This document shows, one piece after another, positions 8,439 to 17,817 of a DNA stretch of 64,000 nucleotides. The stretch comes from Desulfonauticus submarinus (lineage in GTDB: Bacteria > Desulfobacterota > Desulfovibrionia > Desulfovibrionales > Desulfonatronovibrionaceae): positions 49,956 to 113,955 of the forward strand of contig NZ_FNIN01000005.1 of NCBI RefSeq assembly GCF_900104045.1, given 5' to 3'. Position 1 is the stretch's first letter; the number at the start of each line of letters is the position of its first letter. The notes below the pieces were generated by a model, which worked only from the letters and a program-made list of their open reading frames with translations, had not been told where the DNA came from and ran no database searches. A program made the translations under genes and the position numbers.

Positions 8439-8471
8439 TTGACTTTTTTTATAATAATGAGTGATTATAAC
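8439..8471 (+). promoter_or_regulatory. Probable promoter of the TAT-ferredoxin/NrfD/cytochrome operon
   Basis: TTGACT at 8439-8444 followed by an AT-rich stretch with GATTAT (8463-8468, 18-nt spacer) or TATAAC (8466-8471, 21-nt spacer). It lies 55-85 nt upstream of the first gene. The -10 choice is ambiguous. Confidence 0.4.
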
Positions 8472-8480
8472 TCCTAAACT

Positions 8481-8500
8481 AAGGCCGTAAGTTTGGCCTT
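8481..8500. promoter_or_regulatory. Palindrome AAGGCC-N8-GGCCTT in the 5' leader of the redox operon
   Basis: Exact 6-bp arms AAGGCC and GGCCTT separated by 8 nt, between the promoter and the RBS. GC-rich arms are conspicuous in this AT-rich DNA. The right arm is part of GTTTGGCCTTCCT, which resembles ATTTGGCCTCCTT in front of the qrc operon. It could be an operator or a 5' leader hairpin. Confidence 0.4.
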
Positions 8501-8525
8501 CCTAATTTGAACTAAGGAGGAGGAT

Positions 8526-9431
8526 ATGGCTCGCTTAAGCAGAAGAGGCTTTTTGGCCTGTTTGGGAGCAGCTGGTAGCAGCGTTGCCTTGCCCAAAAAG
8601 GCCTCGGCTTGGAAATCGAGGGCTCCTTCAGACCCTTTTGGCTGTTTGGTTGATGTAACAAGATGTATTGGTTGTAGAAAATGTGAACAAGCCTGTAATG
8701 AGGTAAATCATCTTCCTAAACCAGATAAAAGTTTTGAAGATAAAACAGTTTTTGATGAGAAACGTCGTCCTAATGCGGAAGAGTTTACTGTAGTTAATAG
8801 ATATTTTACTGGTAGGTTGCAAGATAAAGAAGGCAATCTTTTACCTACATATGTGAAAGTTCAGTGCATGCATTGTCAAGATCCTGCGTGTGCTTCTGCT
8901 TGTATTACTGGAGCTTTAAGCAAAAAGGAAAACGGTGCAGTGTATTATGATGTAAAAAAATGTATTGGTTGTAGATACTGTATGGTAGCTTGTCCTTTTG
9001 AGATTCCTGCTTATGAATATTTTGATCCTTTAACTCCTAGGGTAAGAAAATGTACATTTTGTTTTGAGAGAATTTCTAAAGAAGGAGGAAAACCAGGATG
9101 TGCTTCTGTTTGTCCTACTGAAGCATTGACTTTTGGTAAGAGGAGCGAATTATTAGCCTTAGCTAAAAAAAGAATTAAAGAAAATCCAGGACGATATATA
9201 GATCATATTTATGGTGAGTATGAAGCAGGAGGAACGTGTTGGCTTTATATTTCTGGTGAACCTATGGAAAATCTTGGCCTTCCTCCAGTTCCCAATAGAC
9301 CTTTGCCAAAACTTACAGAAACCATTCAGTCTGGTTTATTTAGTTATTTGTGGTCACCAATAGTTTTATTTGGGGTTTTAGGTGGAATTATGGCTGCAAA
9401 AAAACGCAAGGAGGAAGGTCATGAAGAATAA
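8526..9431 (+). CDS. TAT-exported ferredoxin-like subunit with four [4Fe-4S] clusters (HmcB/HybA type)
   Basis: 301 aa. The start has a strong AAGGAGGAGGAT. The N-terminus [14 protein letters not shown] is a twin-arginine signal. Four Cys groups follow in the arrangement of DmsB/HybA/HmcB proteins: [12 protein letters not shown] (near 45), [18 protein letters not shown] (near 116), [13 protein letters not shown] (near 149), and [21 protein letters not shown] (near 180). A C-terminal helix ([18 protein letters not shown]) would anchor it to the periplasmic face of the membrane, as in HmcB-like proteins. It should wire the cytochrome encoded two genes later to the NrfD-like subunit encoded next, whose start lies inside this gene. 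The first 35 codons are clearly more GC-rich than the rest of the gene. Confidence 0.88.
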   Translation: MARLSRRGFLACLGAAGSSVALPKKASAWKSRAPSDPFGCLVDVTRCIGCRKCEQACNEVNHLPKPDKSFEDKTVFDEKRRPNAEEFTVVNRYFTGRLQDKEGNLLPTYVKVQCMHCQDPACASACITGALSKKENGAVYYDVKKCIGCRYCMVACPFEIPAYEYFDPLTPRVRKCTFCFERISKEGGKPGCASVCPTEALTFGKRSELLALAKKRIKENPGRYIDHIYGEYEAGGTCWLYISGEPMENLGLPPVPNRPLPKLTETIQSGLFSYLWSPIVLFGVLGGIMAAKKRKEEGHEE

Positions 9432-10584
9432 ACCTCGTCCTCTAGATGTGCCTTTTTGGACTCCTGGTATAATTGTAGCGTTTATTTTAATGCTAGCTGG
9501 GATAGTATCTTTATTAGCTAGGTATACAGGAGGTTTAGGTTATGTTACTAATCTAACTAATAGTTATCCTTGGGGAATTTGGATAGGAATAGATGTGGCT
9601 TCTGGTGTTGCTTTGGCTGCTGGAGGATTTACCACTGCATTTTTAGCTCATATTTTAGGAAAAGAGTTTTACGAACCAGTTACTAGGCCAGCTTTGCTTA
9701 CAGCAGCGTTGGGATATACTTTTGTTGCCCTGGGAGTTTTTGTGGATATTGGGCGGTCTTGGGCTATTTGGAAGCCTATTGTGTTTCAGAATCATACTTC
9801 TGCTTTGTTTGAAGTTGCTATGTGTGTAATGACTTATTTAAGTGTGCTTTGGATAGAATTTATTCCTATAGTAGCAGAGCGATATGGAGATAAATGTTCT
9901 CTTTTAAGAGCATTGAATAATTCGTTAAATAAATTTATGTGGATATTTATTATTTTAGGAGTTGTGCTTTCCTGTATGCACCAGTCTAGTTTAGGTACTC
10001 TTTTACTAATTGCACCAACAAAGCTTTCTTATTTATGGTATACGCCGATACTGCCATTATTGTTTTTAACCTCTGCGTTTGCAGTAGGTTATCCCATGGT
10101 AGTAGTAGAAACTACTATTGCTACAACATCTCTTAAGCTTTCTTCTGAAATGGATGTCTTAAGTCGCTTATCTAAAATAGTTATACTGTTGTTAGGTATA
10201 TATATGGCTCTAAAATTGGGAGATTTGATCTACAGGGGTGTTTTTTTCGACATGTTTAAAGGAACAGGGCAAAGTAATGCCCTTTTAGTTGAGGTTTTAT
10301 TTGGTGTGGTAATCCCTTGGTTTATGTTGTTATTCTCTAAGGTACGCAATTCTAGAAGACTGTTATTTAGTGCTAATTTGCTGATAGTGTTAGGCGTGCT
10401 TTTAAATAGGGTAAATGTTTTTATTACAGGCTTTAAACCTTATTTTGCTCGCACAGCGTATTATCCTTCTGTTGGAGAGATTTTGGTAACAGTTGGTTTT
10501 GTAGCGGCTATTTTCTTTTTATATAGGTTATTTGTAACATTGTTTCCTGTAATTTCTGCTCCAAAGCTAGGAGGTCAAAGATGA
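9421..10584 (+). CDS. NrfD/HmcC-like integral membrane subunit
   Basis: 387 aa from the ATG at 9421, which has GGAGGAAGG immediately upstream and overlaps the ferredoxin gene by 11 nt. About ten hydrophobic helices; the segments [24 protein letters not shown] and the His-containing [15 protein letters not shown] are hallmarks of NrfD/PsrC proteins, which exchange electrons between membrane quinones and periplasmic FeS partners (some possibly coupled to ion movement). Together with its neighbours it makes a three-subunit complex of the Hmc/Nhc/Ohc class. The cytochrome gene overlaps its stop by 4 nt. Confidence 0.88.
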   Translation: MKNKPRPLDVPFWTPGIIVAFILMLAGIVSLLARYTGGLGYVTNLTNSYPWGIWIGIDVASGVALAAGGFTTAFLAHILGKEFYEPVTRPALLTAALGYTFVALGVFVDIGRSWAIWKPIVFQNHTSALFEVAMCVMTYLSVLWIEFIPIVAERYGDKCSLLRALNNSLNKFMWIFIILGVVLSCMHQSSLGTLLLIAPTKLSYLWYTPILPLLFLTSAFAVGYPMVVVETTIATTSLKLSSEMDVLSRLSKIVILLLGIYMALKLGDLIYRGVFFDMFKGTGQSNALLVEVLFGVVIPWFMLLFSKVRNSRRLLFSANLLIVLGVLLNRVNVFITGFKPYFARTAYYPSVGEILVTVGFVAAIFFLYRLFVTLFPVISAPKLGGQR

Positions 10585-12707
10585 GAAAATATGGATTTAC
10601 CCTGTTTGGGGGGGTAATAATAGTAATGTTGATGACTTCGCTCTGTTTTGGAGCGACAAGTTCAGCACCAGCTAAGATCAGAAAAGATTACCATCCAAAA
10701 CCAGCAGGTTGGGTGGCAAAAGATCATGTAGAGGCCTTAAAAAGGGCTGCCAAAAAGTATCCTTTTGTGGAAAAGGTTTTTAAAGAAGATTTAATTTTGC
10801 GAGAACAGCGTTTTCATAAAAAAGGAATAGGATTAAAGGATTTAAAACATACTTATATGATACTGAATAGTAAATTAGTAAATACTTATGAAGATAAGTA
10901 TGGTCCTGTAAAATTTATGCACGGCACCCATGCTAGAACAGTAAAAGGTAATTGTGCTATTTGTCATCATTATAGTCCTGCTGATGCTCCTGATAAAATT
11001 TTGCCTTGTAGGTCTTGTCATAAACAGGCTTTTAATTCAAAGTATCCAGAACGATTAGGGTTAAAGGCAGCTTATCATCAAAGATGTATAGGCTGTCATA
11101 AAAATATGAAACGCGGCCCTATTGGTTGTAAAACCTGTCATTTAAAAAATGTCCCAGATCATAAAAAAATTGTGAAATTACCTAAAAATCCTACTCCATT
11201 TCAGGTTACCAAGGAGTGTTTAAGGTGTCATGAAGATGCAGGTAGAGAGATGTTAACTACAGCGCATTGGTTATGGAGAGGACCATCTCCTTATACTGTA
11301 AATCACAGGAAATGTATTCATCATGGTAAGGGCACAGATGTGCTCAACAATGACTGAATATCCATTATCAGCAACGAGGCTCGTTGCACAAGTTGTCATG
11401 CTGGATATGGTTGGAAAGATTCTACTTTTGATTTTAAAGATATGAGTAAGATAGATTGTCTTATTTGTCATGATAGGACAGGTAGTTATAAAAAAGCTCC
11501 TCCTAAGGCAGGCATGCCAGATCCAAAAGTTGATTTAGTGTATGTTGCTCAAAATGTAGGGCAACCTACGCGTAAAAATTGTGGATATTGTCATTTTAGT
11601 GGAGGTGGAGGTGATGCAGTAAAGCATGCTGATTTAAATTCCGCACTGTTTTGGCCTAAGAGAACTTGTGATGTTCATATGGGGGGATATGGATTTGAAT
11701 GTATAGACTGTCATCGAACACGACAGCATAAGATCTCAGGACGAAGTATGTCTGCGCCTGTGGCAGAAGGTGGATTTAGCTGTGAAGATTGTCACTCCAA
11801 AAATCCGCATTATGGTAATAACCTTTTGGATCATCATTTAAATAAACATTGTGAGACTATTGCATGTAATACATGTCATTCTCCGGTTTATTCTAAATGT
11901 GTACCTACTAAAGTGTGGTGGGATTGGTCTACTGCAGGAAATAAAAAACGAGGAGTTGAAAAAGGTAAATATGGAAAACCAGTTTATCATTTTAAAAAGG
12001 GAAGCTTTAGATGGAAAGAGTCTGCTAAACCAGAGTATGCTTGGTTTAATGGATATGTAAAGCGTATGTTTTTTGGCGATAAAATAGATCCTCGGGCTAA
12101 AGGTTTTACAGATAATGATAATTTGACTTTTGAGCAAAAGCAAAAGCTTGTATTCACTAATATTATTCAACCTGTAGGATCAATAAATGATCCTAACTCT
12201 AAAATTACGCCCTTTAAGGTAATGCGGGGTATTCAAGGTGCAGATGCAGAATATAGATATTTGCTTGTTCCTCATTTGTTCCCTTATAATAAGGAAGATA
12301 AAACAGCATATTGGAAGTCTTTTGATTGGCATAAGAGTTTTGCTGAAGGTATGAAAAAAGCTGGCTTAAAGTATAGCGGTAAATATATTTGGGTGGGCAC
12401 AAAAATGTATTGGCGAATAGAGCATGAAGTAATGCCAAAAGAGTTTGCTCTTTCTTGTGTCCAGTGTCATGAGAGTTTAAAAGGTGAGCGCACTTGTGAT
12501 AGATGCCATCAGGATAATAGAAATGTTGATTTTAAAAAATTAGCTTTTAAGGGAACAGATTTTAAATATATGCATATGCAAGGAAGAGATGTAAAGGATC
12601 TTATAGGTCAAACTGATTATATTAATTTTAAGGCTCTTGGCTATAAAGGAGATCCTATTATTTATGGAGGAAGGTTCAAAAAGTTGCCTTTGGGATATAA
12701 AAAATAG
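10581..12707 (+). CDS. 13-heme cytochrome c (c3-like domain plus octaheme tetrathionate reductase-like domain), probable selenoprotein with in-frame UGA
   Basis: Reads as one frame of 708 codons with a single internal TGA (codon 259, 11355-11357). Signal peptide FTLFGGVIIVMLMTSLCFGA leads to the periplasm. CXXCH motifs: CAICH, CRSCH, CIGCH, CKTCH (a class III c3-like block, residues about 130-195), then CLRCH, CTSCH, CLICH, CGYCH, CIDCH, CEDCH, CNTCH, CVQCH, CDRCH, thirteen in all. The sequence around the TGA, VLNND-x-ISIISNEARCTSCHAGYGW, matches octaheme tetrathionate-reductase-type cytochromes, where from memory the motif is NNFC followed by the CTSCHxGYGW heme; the TGA falls exactly on that Cys. 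The frame continues without shift, and a hairpin follows (separate entry). I infer Sec at an active-site position. The alternative is a recent nonsense mutation with two fragments (10581-11357 and 11442-12707). Confidence 0.75.
11355..11387 (+). promoter_or_regulatory. Candidate bacterial SECIS element after in-frame UGA
   Basis: The UGA is followed after 13 nt by GCAACGA-GGC-TCGTTGC (11371-11387), a perfect 7-bp stem with a 3-nt loop starting GG. The loop begins 20 nt after the UGA, inside the range known for bacterial SECIS elements, and the AGGC top resembles AGGU of the E. coli fdhF element. The stem uses the codons AGC AAC GAG CGT TGC, unlike the AT-ending codons preferred nearby, which argues for selection on RNA structure. 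Confidence 0.65.
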
Positions 12708-12728
12708 GCATGTATAAACTACTTACAG

Positions 12729-12761
12729 CAAGGGGAAAGTTATACTTTCCCCTTGTTTCTT
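12729..12761. terminator. Intrinsic terminator, likely bidirectional
   Basis: CAAGGGGAAAGT (12729-12740), loop TAT, ACTTTCCCCTTG (12744-12755): a perfect 12-bp stem followed by TTTCTT on the plus strand. It lies between the convergent cytochrome and histidine kinase genes. Confidence 0.85.
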
Positions 12762-12792
12762 AAACAAGAAGTAAAATCAGATTGATTATAGT

Positions 12793-15669
12793 TTATTTGG
12801 GTTGAATGAGATTTTGAATTTCTTCTAATAGTTTTTTAAGAGAATAAGGTTTCTGAAGAAAAGTAAAACCTTTTTGTTTAATAATAGGTAAGTGTTTTTT
12901 ATAATCGGTATAACCACTATTTAAAATAATTTTTACTTTGGAATTTAGCTTAATTAATTCTTGTACCAAGTCTAGTCCGTTTTGGTCAGGAAGAAGCATA
13001 TCGCTGATAATAAGGTCAAAGTCGTTGTTTTGTTTTTTAAAAATTTCTTTAGCTTGATTAGCGTTTAAGGCTGAATGCACTTTGTATCCTTGCTCTATTA
13101 AAGATAGTTCTATAATTTCTAGAATATCCTTATCATCCTCTACTATCAATATTTTGGATTTAGGATTGGGCTCTTTAAATTGGACATTTTCACTTTTAGT
13201 TTTAGTATGTTGTTTTTTTTCAAAAAAAGCAGGTATGTATATTTTAAAAGTCGTTCCTCTGGGTTTATTAGTTTCAACTTCAATGTATCCTTTATGTTCT
13301 TTTATTATTTTATACACTACAGATAATCCAAGTCCTGTTCCTCCTTTTTTGGTGGTAAAAAAGGGCTCAAAGATATGTGCTAGATCTTTTTGTTTAATTC
13401 CTTTACCTGTATCAGAGATTGATAGACAAATATATTTTGTTGTTGATTTGTTTTTAAAATTAGATATATTTTGTGTAGTTATTGTAATTTGTCCTTTACT
13501 ATAAATAGCATCCTTTGCATTTAATATAAGATTTAAAATCACTTGTTCTAACTTAGGTTTATCTCCTTTAATAATCCAAATTTTTTCTTCAAGATTGGTA
13601 GTAATTGTGATTTCTGAAGGTATGCTGTGTTTTAGAATATCTATAAAATCCAAAATCACTTCATTAATATTTAGATTAATAAGACGCAGATGTTGTTTTT
13701 TGCTTAGAATTAGTAGCTCGTTGACTAAGTTTTTAGATTTGGTGAGTACACTTACCATTTTTAACAAATATGGATAAACAGGACTATTTTTGCCTAGTTT
13801 GGATAAAGATAGATCTAGATACCCTTGAATAGATAAGAGCATATTATTAAAATCATGGGCAATCCCACCTGCTAATATACCAATAGATTTAACTTTATGA
13901 AGGTGAATTATCTGTTCATGCAATTTTTTCTCTTCAGTAATGTCTTTTTTTATTCCTACAAAATTAGAAATATTATTGTTTTTATCTTGTATAGGAACTA
14001 TAATTGCATCTTCATAATAGATTTCGCCATTTTTCTTTTTATTTACAAATTCACCTTTCCATATTTTTCCAGAATATATAGTTTCCCATAGGTTTTTGTA
14101 AAATTTATTACTATGTTGCCCACTTTTTAGTATAGATGGTCTTTTTCCTAAGACTTCTTTTTTTTCATATCCTGTTAATTTAGAGAAAGTTGTATTTACA
14201 TATTTTATATGACCTTTATTATCTGTAATAACAATACTTTCTCCAGCTTCTTCTATTGCTTTAGCCATAATTGTGAGGTTATGTTGAACTTGATCTTTCT
14301 CTTTAATAATTTGCTTTAATTTGGATATAAATTCTCTATTTTGAAAAATGCGTAAAAAAAAGAATTCATACAGTAAAATCAATAAGACAAAGATAATAAA
14401 CAAAGTGTTTCTATAGTGAAATATGGGATTTAAATTGAACAACTTGCATAAAAGCCACTCTTTTTTAGGCATAGAGATAGATAAAAGTTGCCATAGTTGA
14501 CCACTAGGGTCTTGGAGAACATCTTTTTTGATTTGTTTGTATCCTGCTGAGGGTAAATAGCGGTTAAGTCCAAATATCTGGGCATTTATTAATTTAGAAG
14601 ATAAAAAGTGTTTATGAGAATAGAGAAAAGTTTTATCAAGATTTTTAGGACCAAATAATATAGCTCCTGACTTATGCATAAAAAATATTTGTTCTTGCTC
14701 TACTAATGACTTGAACATAGTTTTAAAGTCAAACTTTAAAACTAAAACTCCTTTTATAATATTGTTATCGATAATAGGACGAGCAAAAAATATACCTTCT
14801 TTTTTACTTTTTAAGCCAAGAGCATAAAATATATTTGCTTTGCCGTTAACTGCTAGTTTGAAATATGGCCTGGAAGAAGAATCGAATCCTTCAAAAGAAG
14901 GCTGTGAACTAGATACAATAATTCCATTTTTATTTATAATCCAAATATAATCGGCATTAGTGAGATAGCACATTACTTTAAGAATTTTTTTAGTATTGAT
15001 TAGGTCCATTTTTTGGATAGATGGGATTATGGATATAATTTTGGCCATTTGTTGACCATATATTTCTTTATTCTGAAGCCCTTGTAAAATAAGTTTTAGT
15101 TTTGAATTAGCCTTAATAATTTTTTTTAGTTTATATTGATGTTCTAAATTAGATATTCCAAAATATGCTAAAACAGAAATAATTAGTAAAATTATAGAAT
15201 ATATTAAAAAAGTATTTAATTTGTTTTTGAATTTATATGATTTTTTAATAAAATAATATATGATTAGATGTAAAATTATAAGCTCTGAAATTGGAAGTAG
15301 TACAAAAGAAAAGATTATTTCAAGAGAATTGATTAAGATAACCACAGCAAACAGATACGCACAAGGTATGTCTTGTTTTTTATTTACTTTAATAAGATAA
15401 ATTAAAGAAACTGCATTTATAATGCAAAATAATTCTATAATATTATGAATATAAGGCAGTATATTAGTAAATTTACAGAATATGAATATATGTAAGACAG
15501 TATGGATTATTTTTAATATTCCTGTAACATATACTATTATGGCAACTTTTTTCCAAAATCTAATATCTTCCAATGATCCAAGATTTATTTTTAAATATAG
15601 TAAACCTCCAAAAAGAAAAATATAAGCAGAGGTAATTAAGTTTATAAATTGAATGGAATAATCAATCAT
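12793..15669 (-). CDS. Membrane hybrid histidine kinase (7TM-like, Cache, PAS, HisKA, HATPase, REC)
   Basis: 958 aa. Residues 1-175 contain six or so hydrophobic helices, followed by an extracytoplasmic Cache-like sensor (near 200-400, with WIINKNGIIVSSSQPSF), another membrane helix (FIIFVLLILLYEFFF), a PAS domain with PAC (IVITDNKGHIKYVNTTF; FVGIKKDITEEKK), HisKA with phospho-acceptor GGIAHDFNNMLLSI, HATPase boxes N (LILNAKDAI), G1 (DTGKGI) and G2 (GGTGLGLSVVYKI), and a C-terminal receiver (ILIVEDDKDI, ISDMLLPDQNGL with phospho-acceptor Asp, and LQKPYS with the conserved Lys). There is no DNA-binding output, so a phosphorelay to an unseen regulator is likely. It overlaps the preceding binding-protein gene by 4 nt, suggesting the two form one sensor. 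Confidence 0.9.
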   Translation of the reverse strand: MIDYSIQFINLITSAYIFLFGGLLYLKINLGSLEDIRFWKKVAIIVYVTGILKIIHTVLHIFIFCKFTNILPYIHNIIELFCIINAVSLIYLIKVNKKQDIPCAYLFAVVILINSLEIIFSFVLLPISELIILHLIIYYFIKKSYKFKNKLNTFLIYSIILLIISVLAYFGISNLEHQYKLKKIIKANSKLKLILQGLQNKEIYGQQMAKIISIIPSIQKMDLINTKKILKVMCYLTNADYIWIINKNGIIVSSSQPSFEGFDSSSRPYFKLAVNGKANIFYALGLKSKKEGIFFARPIIDNNIIKGVLVLKFDFKTMFKSLVEQEQIFFMHKSGAILFGPKNLDKTFLYSHKHFLSSKLINAQIFGLNRYLPSAGYKQIKKDVLQDPSGQLWQLLSISMPKKEWLLCKLFNLNPIFHYRNTLFIIFVLLILLYEFFFLRIFQNREFISKLKQIIKEKDQVQHNLTIMAKAIEEAGESIVITDNKGHIKYVNTTFSKLTGYEKKEVLGKRPSILKSGQHSNKFYKNLWETIYSGKIWKGEFVNKKKNGEIYYEDAIIVPIQDKNNNISNFVGIKKDITEEKKLHEQIIHLHKVKSIGILAGGIAHDFNNMLLSIQGYLDLSLSKLGKNSPVYPYLLKMVSVLTKSKNLVNELLILSKKQHLRLINLNINEVILDFIDILKHSIPSEITITTNLEEKIWIIKGDKPKLEQVILNLILNAKDAIYSKGQITITTQNISNFKNKSTTKYICLSISDTGKGIKQKDLAHIFEPFFTTKKGGTGLGLSVVYKIIKEHKGYIEVETNKPRGTTFKIYIPAFFEKKQHTKTKSENVQFKEPNPKSKILIVEDDKDILEIIELSLIEQGYKVHSALNANQAKEIFKKQNNDFDLIISDMLLPDQNGLDLVQELIKLNSKVKIILNSGYTDYKKHLPIIKQKGFTFLQKPYSLKKLLEEIQNLIQPK

Positions 15670-16706
15670 TGTACAAGCTCGTCTATAAGACCAAAAAATA
15701 TATTGGGTATTTTTAATTTAAGGGTGTTAATTCGTGTTTGATTAATAATTATTTTATATCCCTTGGCATTTTCTATTTTTAAGTTTTTTATGGGGTAATG
15801 TTGTAATATTTTAATAGCTAATTGACCTGCTTGGTAGCCCATTGCATAGGGATCTGCACATACCCCACCAAAAAATCCTACTTTGGCAAAACCTATATTA
15901 ACACCTAAATCAATTTTTTTAATATTTTGGATAAGAAAAGAGCTTATTTGCGGTAGGGTCAAATTATTCTTTTGAGGAGGGTTCCTAACAGAAATTGCCA
16001 AAGGAAAATAGGCTTTAATTTTAGGGGAGTTATTGATTTCGAATACTGCTTTTTTTAGTTCTTGGAAAGTAGTAACAGGGAAAATGATAATTTTGTTTTT
16101 GTATTTAGTTTTATTTAACTCTCTTAGGATTTGTTTTTTCCCTATTTGTCCCATGTAATTTGTAGAGTAAAGTAAAGCGACGTAAAAAGGTTTTTTTACA
16201 ATAAACTCGATAAGTTCTAACTGTTGTTTAATAAATATATGTTCACATACACCAGTCACATTTTTTATAGGTGTTTTATGTAAAATAAAGTTAAATTTTT
16301 TATTATATTCTTCTATTGGTTTATTGACTCCTGAAAAGACTATAAAAGGATTTTTATTATTTAATGTAGTTAGAAAGTTTTGAAGTATTACTTCAAATGC
16401 TAAATCATCTAAAGTAATAATTAATTTAGGGTTTATTTGTTTGATCAGCTGGACTGCTTTATACACTTTTTTCTTTATTTCTTTAGTAGGCAGTATCCTA
16501 GAGTTTAAAAAATAAGAATATATTTTGATCTTATTTTCATTATTTTGAATACATTGTATCACACCTTTATATTCAGGATAAGATAATGGATCTTTAAACC
16601 TATAGCTGGAAAGAATAAATATTGGTATTTCTTTTGAGAAACAATAATTATATGTAGTAATATAAAAAAGAAGAATTAAGATAAAAATAATATTTTTTTT
16701 ATTCAT
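15666..16706 (-). CDS. Periplasmic substrate-binding protein of the ABC_sub_bind (TrpX-like) family
   Basis: 346 aa. The N-terminal segment NIIFILILLFYITTYNYCFS is a signal peptide. The body follows the PF04392 type I binding-protein fold: ITLDDLAFEVIL, VFSGVNKP, VALLYSTNYMGQIGKKQILREL and the late motif GGVCADPYAMGYQAGQLAIKIL, typical of this family. No ABC permease or ATPase genes adjoin; instead the gene overlaps a hybrid histidine kinase by 4 nt, so the protein probably serves as ligand-binding input for that kinase rather than for transport. Ligand unknown (relatives bind aromatic amino acids or other small molecules). Confidence 0.78.
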   Translation of the reverse strand: MNKKNIIFILILLFYITTYNYCFSKEIPIFILSSYRFKDPLSYPEYKGVIQCIQNNENKIKIYSYFLNSRILPTKEIKKKVYKAVQLIKQINPKLIITLDDLAFEVILQNFLTTLNNKNPFIVFSGVNKPIEEYNKKFNFILHKTPIKNVTGVCEHIFIKQQLELIEFIVKKPFYVALLYSTNYMGQIGKKQILRELNKTKYKNKIIIFPVTTFQELKKAVFEINNSPKIKAYFPLAISVRNPPQKNNLTLPQISSFLIQNIKKIDLGVNIGFAKVGFFGGVCADPYAMGYQAGQLAIKILQHYPIKNLKIENAKGYKIIINQTRINTLKLKIPNIFFGLIDELVQ

Positions 16707-16707
16707 T

Positions 16708-17187
16708 TCATTTATTTTTTATATAATTATGAATAATTTTTTCTATTATTTTAGTTGTTGAATATCCTTCTAATAATTTTATATTCAAGACTTTCCCGCC
16801 TTTCTTTAATACTACATCTCTGCCAACAATTTTTTCAACAGGCCAGTCTCCTCCTTTTACTAATATATCTGGTTGTATCTTAGAAATAAGTTTGTGTGGA
16901 GTATCTTCCTGAAAAATAATGATAAAGTCTACACAAGAAAGAGCAGACAATACCCGTGCTCGGTCTTTTTCTGAGTTAATAGGTCTTTTAGGTCCTTTAA
17001 TACGTCTTATAGAGGAGTCAGAGTTTAGTCCTATTACTAGAATATCACCAAGCTGTTTGGCTTTGGTAAGATAGTCTACATGGCCAGGATGTAAGATGTC
17101 AAAGCAGCCATTAGTAAATACAATGGTTTTATGTTTGAATTTTTTTTTAAGATTTAAAAATTCGTTTAAACCAATTAGTTTGTCCAT
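16708..17187 (-). CDS. rfaE2: D-glycero-beta-D-manno-heptose 1-phosphate adenylyltransferase
   Basis: 159 aa from the ATG at 17187, chosen because TTTTGGAG lies upstream; a TTG at 17202 is the longest option. It activates heptose-1-phosphate with ATP to ADP-heptose for the LPS inner core. Nucleotidyltransferase motifs are [17 protein letters not shown] (HxGH), [19 protein letters not shown], and [19 protein letters not shown]. This is the separate C-terminal half of the bifunctional HldE; the kinase half is not in the window. It overlaps the PAP2 gene by about 40 nt and is followed at 1 nt by the binding-protein gene. Confidence 0.9.
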   Translation of the reverse strand: MDKLIGLNEFLNLKKKFKHKTIVFTNGCFDILHPGHVDYLTKAKQLGDILVIGLNSDSSIRRIKGPKRPINSEKDRARVLSALSCVDFIIIFQEDTPHKLISKIQPDILVKGGDWPVEKIVGRDVVLKKGGKVLNIKLLEGYSTTKIIEKIIHNYIKNK

Positions 17188-17770
17188 ACTTTTGTTCTCC
17201 AAAATGATATAAAACTAAAAATAAGACAAAGAAAAGTGTCCCCCAAATATATCCACCCAAAATATCAAGAGGATAGTGTTTGCCTAGATAGATTCTAGAA
17301 TAACCAACTGCTAATGGTATTGGCCACAGTATTTTTTTTAATTTTTTAAATCTAAAACTCAAAAGAAGATAGGCCAACCACGAGTTAGCAGCATGAGCAG
17401 ATGGAAAAGAGGTTCCCCTTTTTTTTGTAGGAATAAAATTTGCGCTTCTTGTTTGCCAATGATTATCTTCAAAAAAGTGGCATCCCTTTAAAGCATTTAA
17501 GGGTCTAATTCGTGCAAGTTTTTTTTTAGGTAGATTGGCGCTCCAATCACATAATCCTATTAATAGGCATGCTATTAAAATATAAAATATTTTATTTTTT
17601 TGGTGCGTTAGGAGAAGATAAAAGAGGTAGCTAAGAATAATACTCCCCCAAACCAAATTATTAGAAATAATAGGCATTAACCAATCAAAAAAAGGATTTT
17701 TTAGGTAATGGTTTATAATCAAAAATATTTTTAAATCTAATGTTGGAGTATAGAAATAGAGATTCCACAT
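17147..17770 (-). CDS. PAP2-family membrane phosphatase
   Basis: 207 aa with about five membrane helices. All three parts of the acid phosphatase signature are present: KKKLARIRP (K-x6-RP), PSAHAANSW (PSxH) and [12 protein letters not shown] (SR-x5-H-x3-D). Such proteins dephosphorylate undecaprenyl pyrophosphate or remove lipid A phosphates on the periplasmic side. Neighbours (a GT39 glycosyltransferase and rfaE2) point to LPS/lipid A metabolism, but the substrate cannot be decided from sequence. Confidence 0.82.
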   Translation of the reverse strand: MWNLYFYTPTLDLKIFLIINHYLKNPFFDWLMPIISNNLVWGSIILSYLFYLLLTHQKNKIFYILIACLLIGLCDWSANLPKKKLARIRPLNALKGCHFFEDNHWQTRSANFIPTKKRGTSFPSAHAANSWLAYLLLSFRFKKLKKILWPIPLAVGYSRIYLGKHYPLDILGGYIWGTLFFVLFLVLYHFGEQKYGQTNWFKRIFKS

Positions 17771-17817
17771 TATTTTTCTTTAGATATTAACTTCTTTAAC
17801 TTGGTTATAAGGTTAAT

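Noticed and set aside
11851..12060. Open frames on either strand inside the cytochrome gene (69-110 codons)
   Set aside because: Overlap the heme-motif-bearing frame, lack RBS and recognisable features; shadows of the real gene.
11442..12707. Separate 421-aa cytochrome gene starting at ATG 11442
   Set aside because: A heme motif (CTSCH) and conserved OTR sequence lie in the same frame between the TGA and this ATG, and this ATG has no RBS or signal peptide; it is the continuation of the upstream frame.
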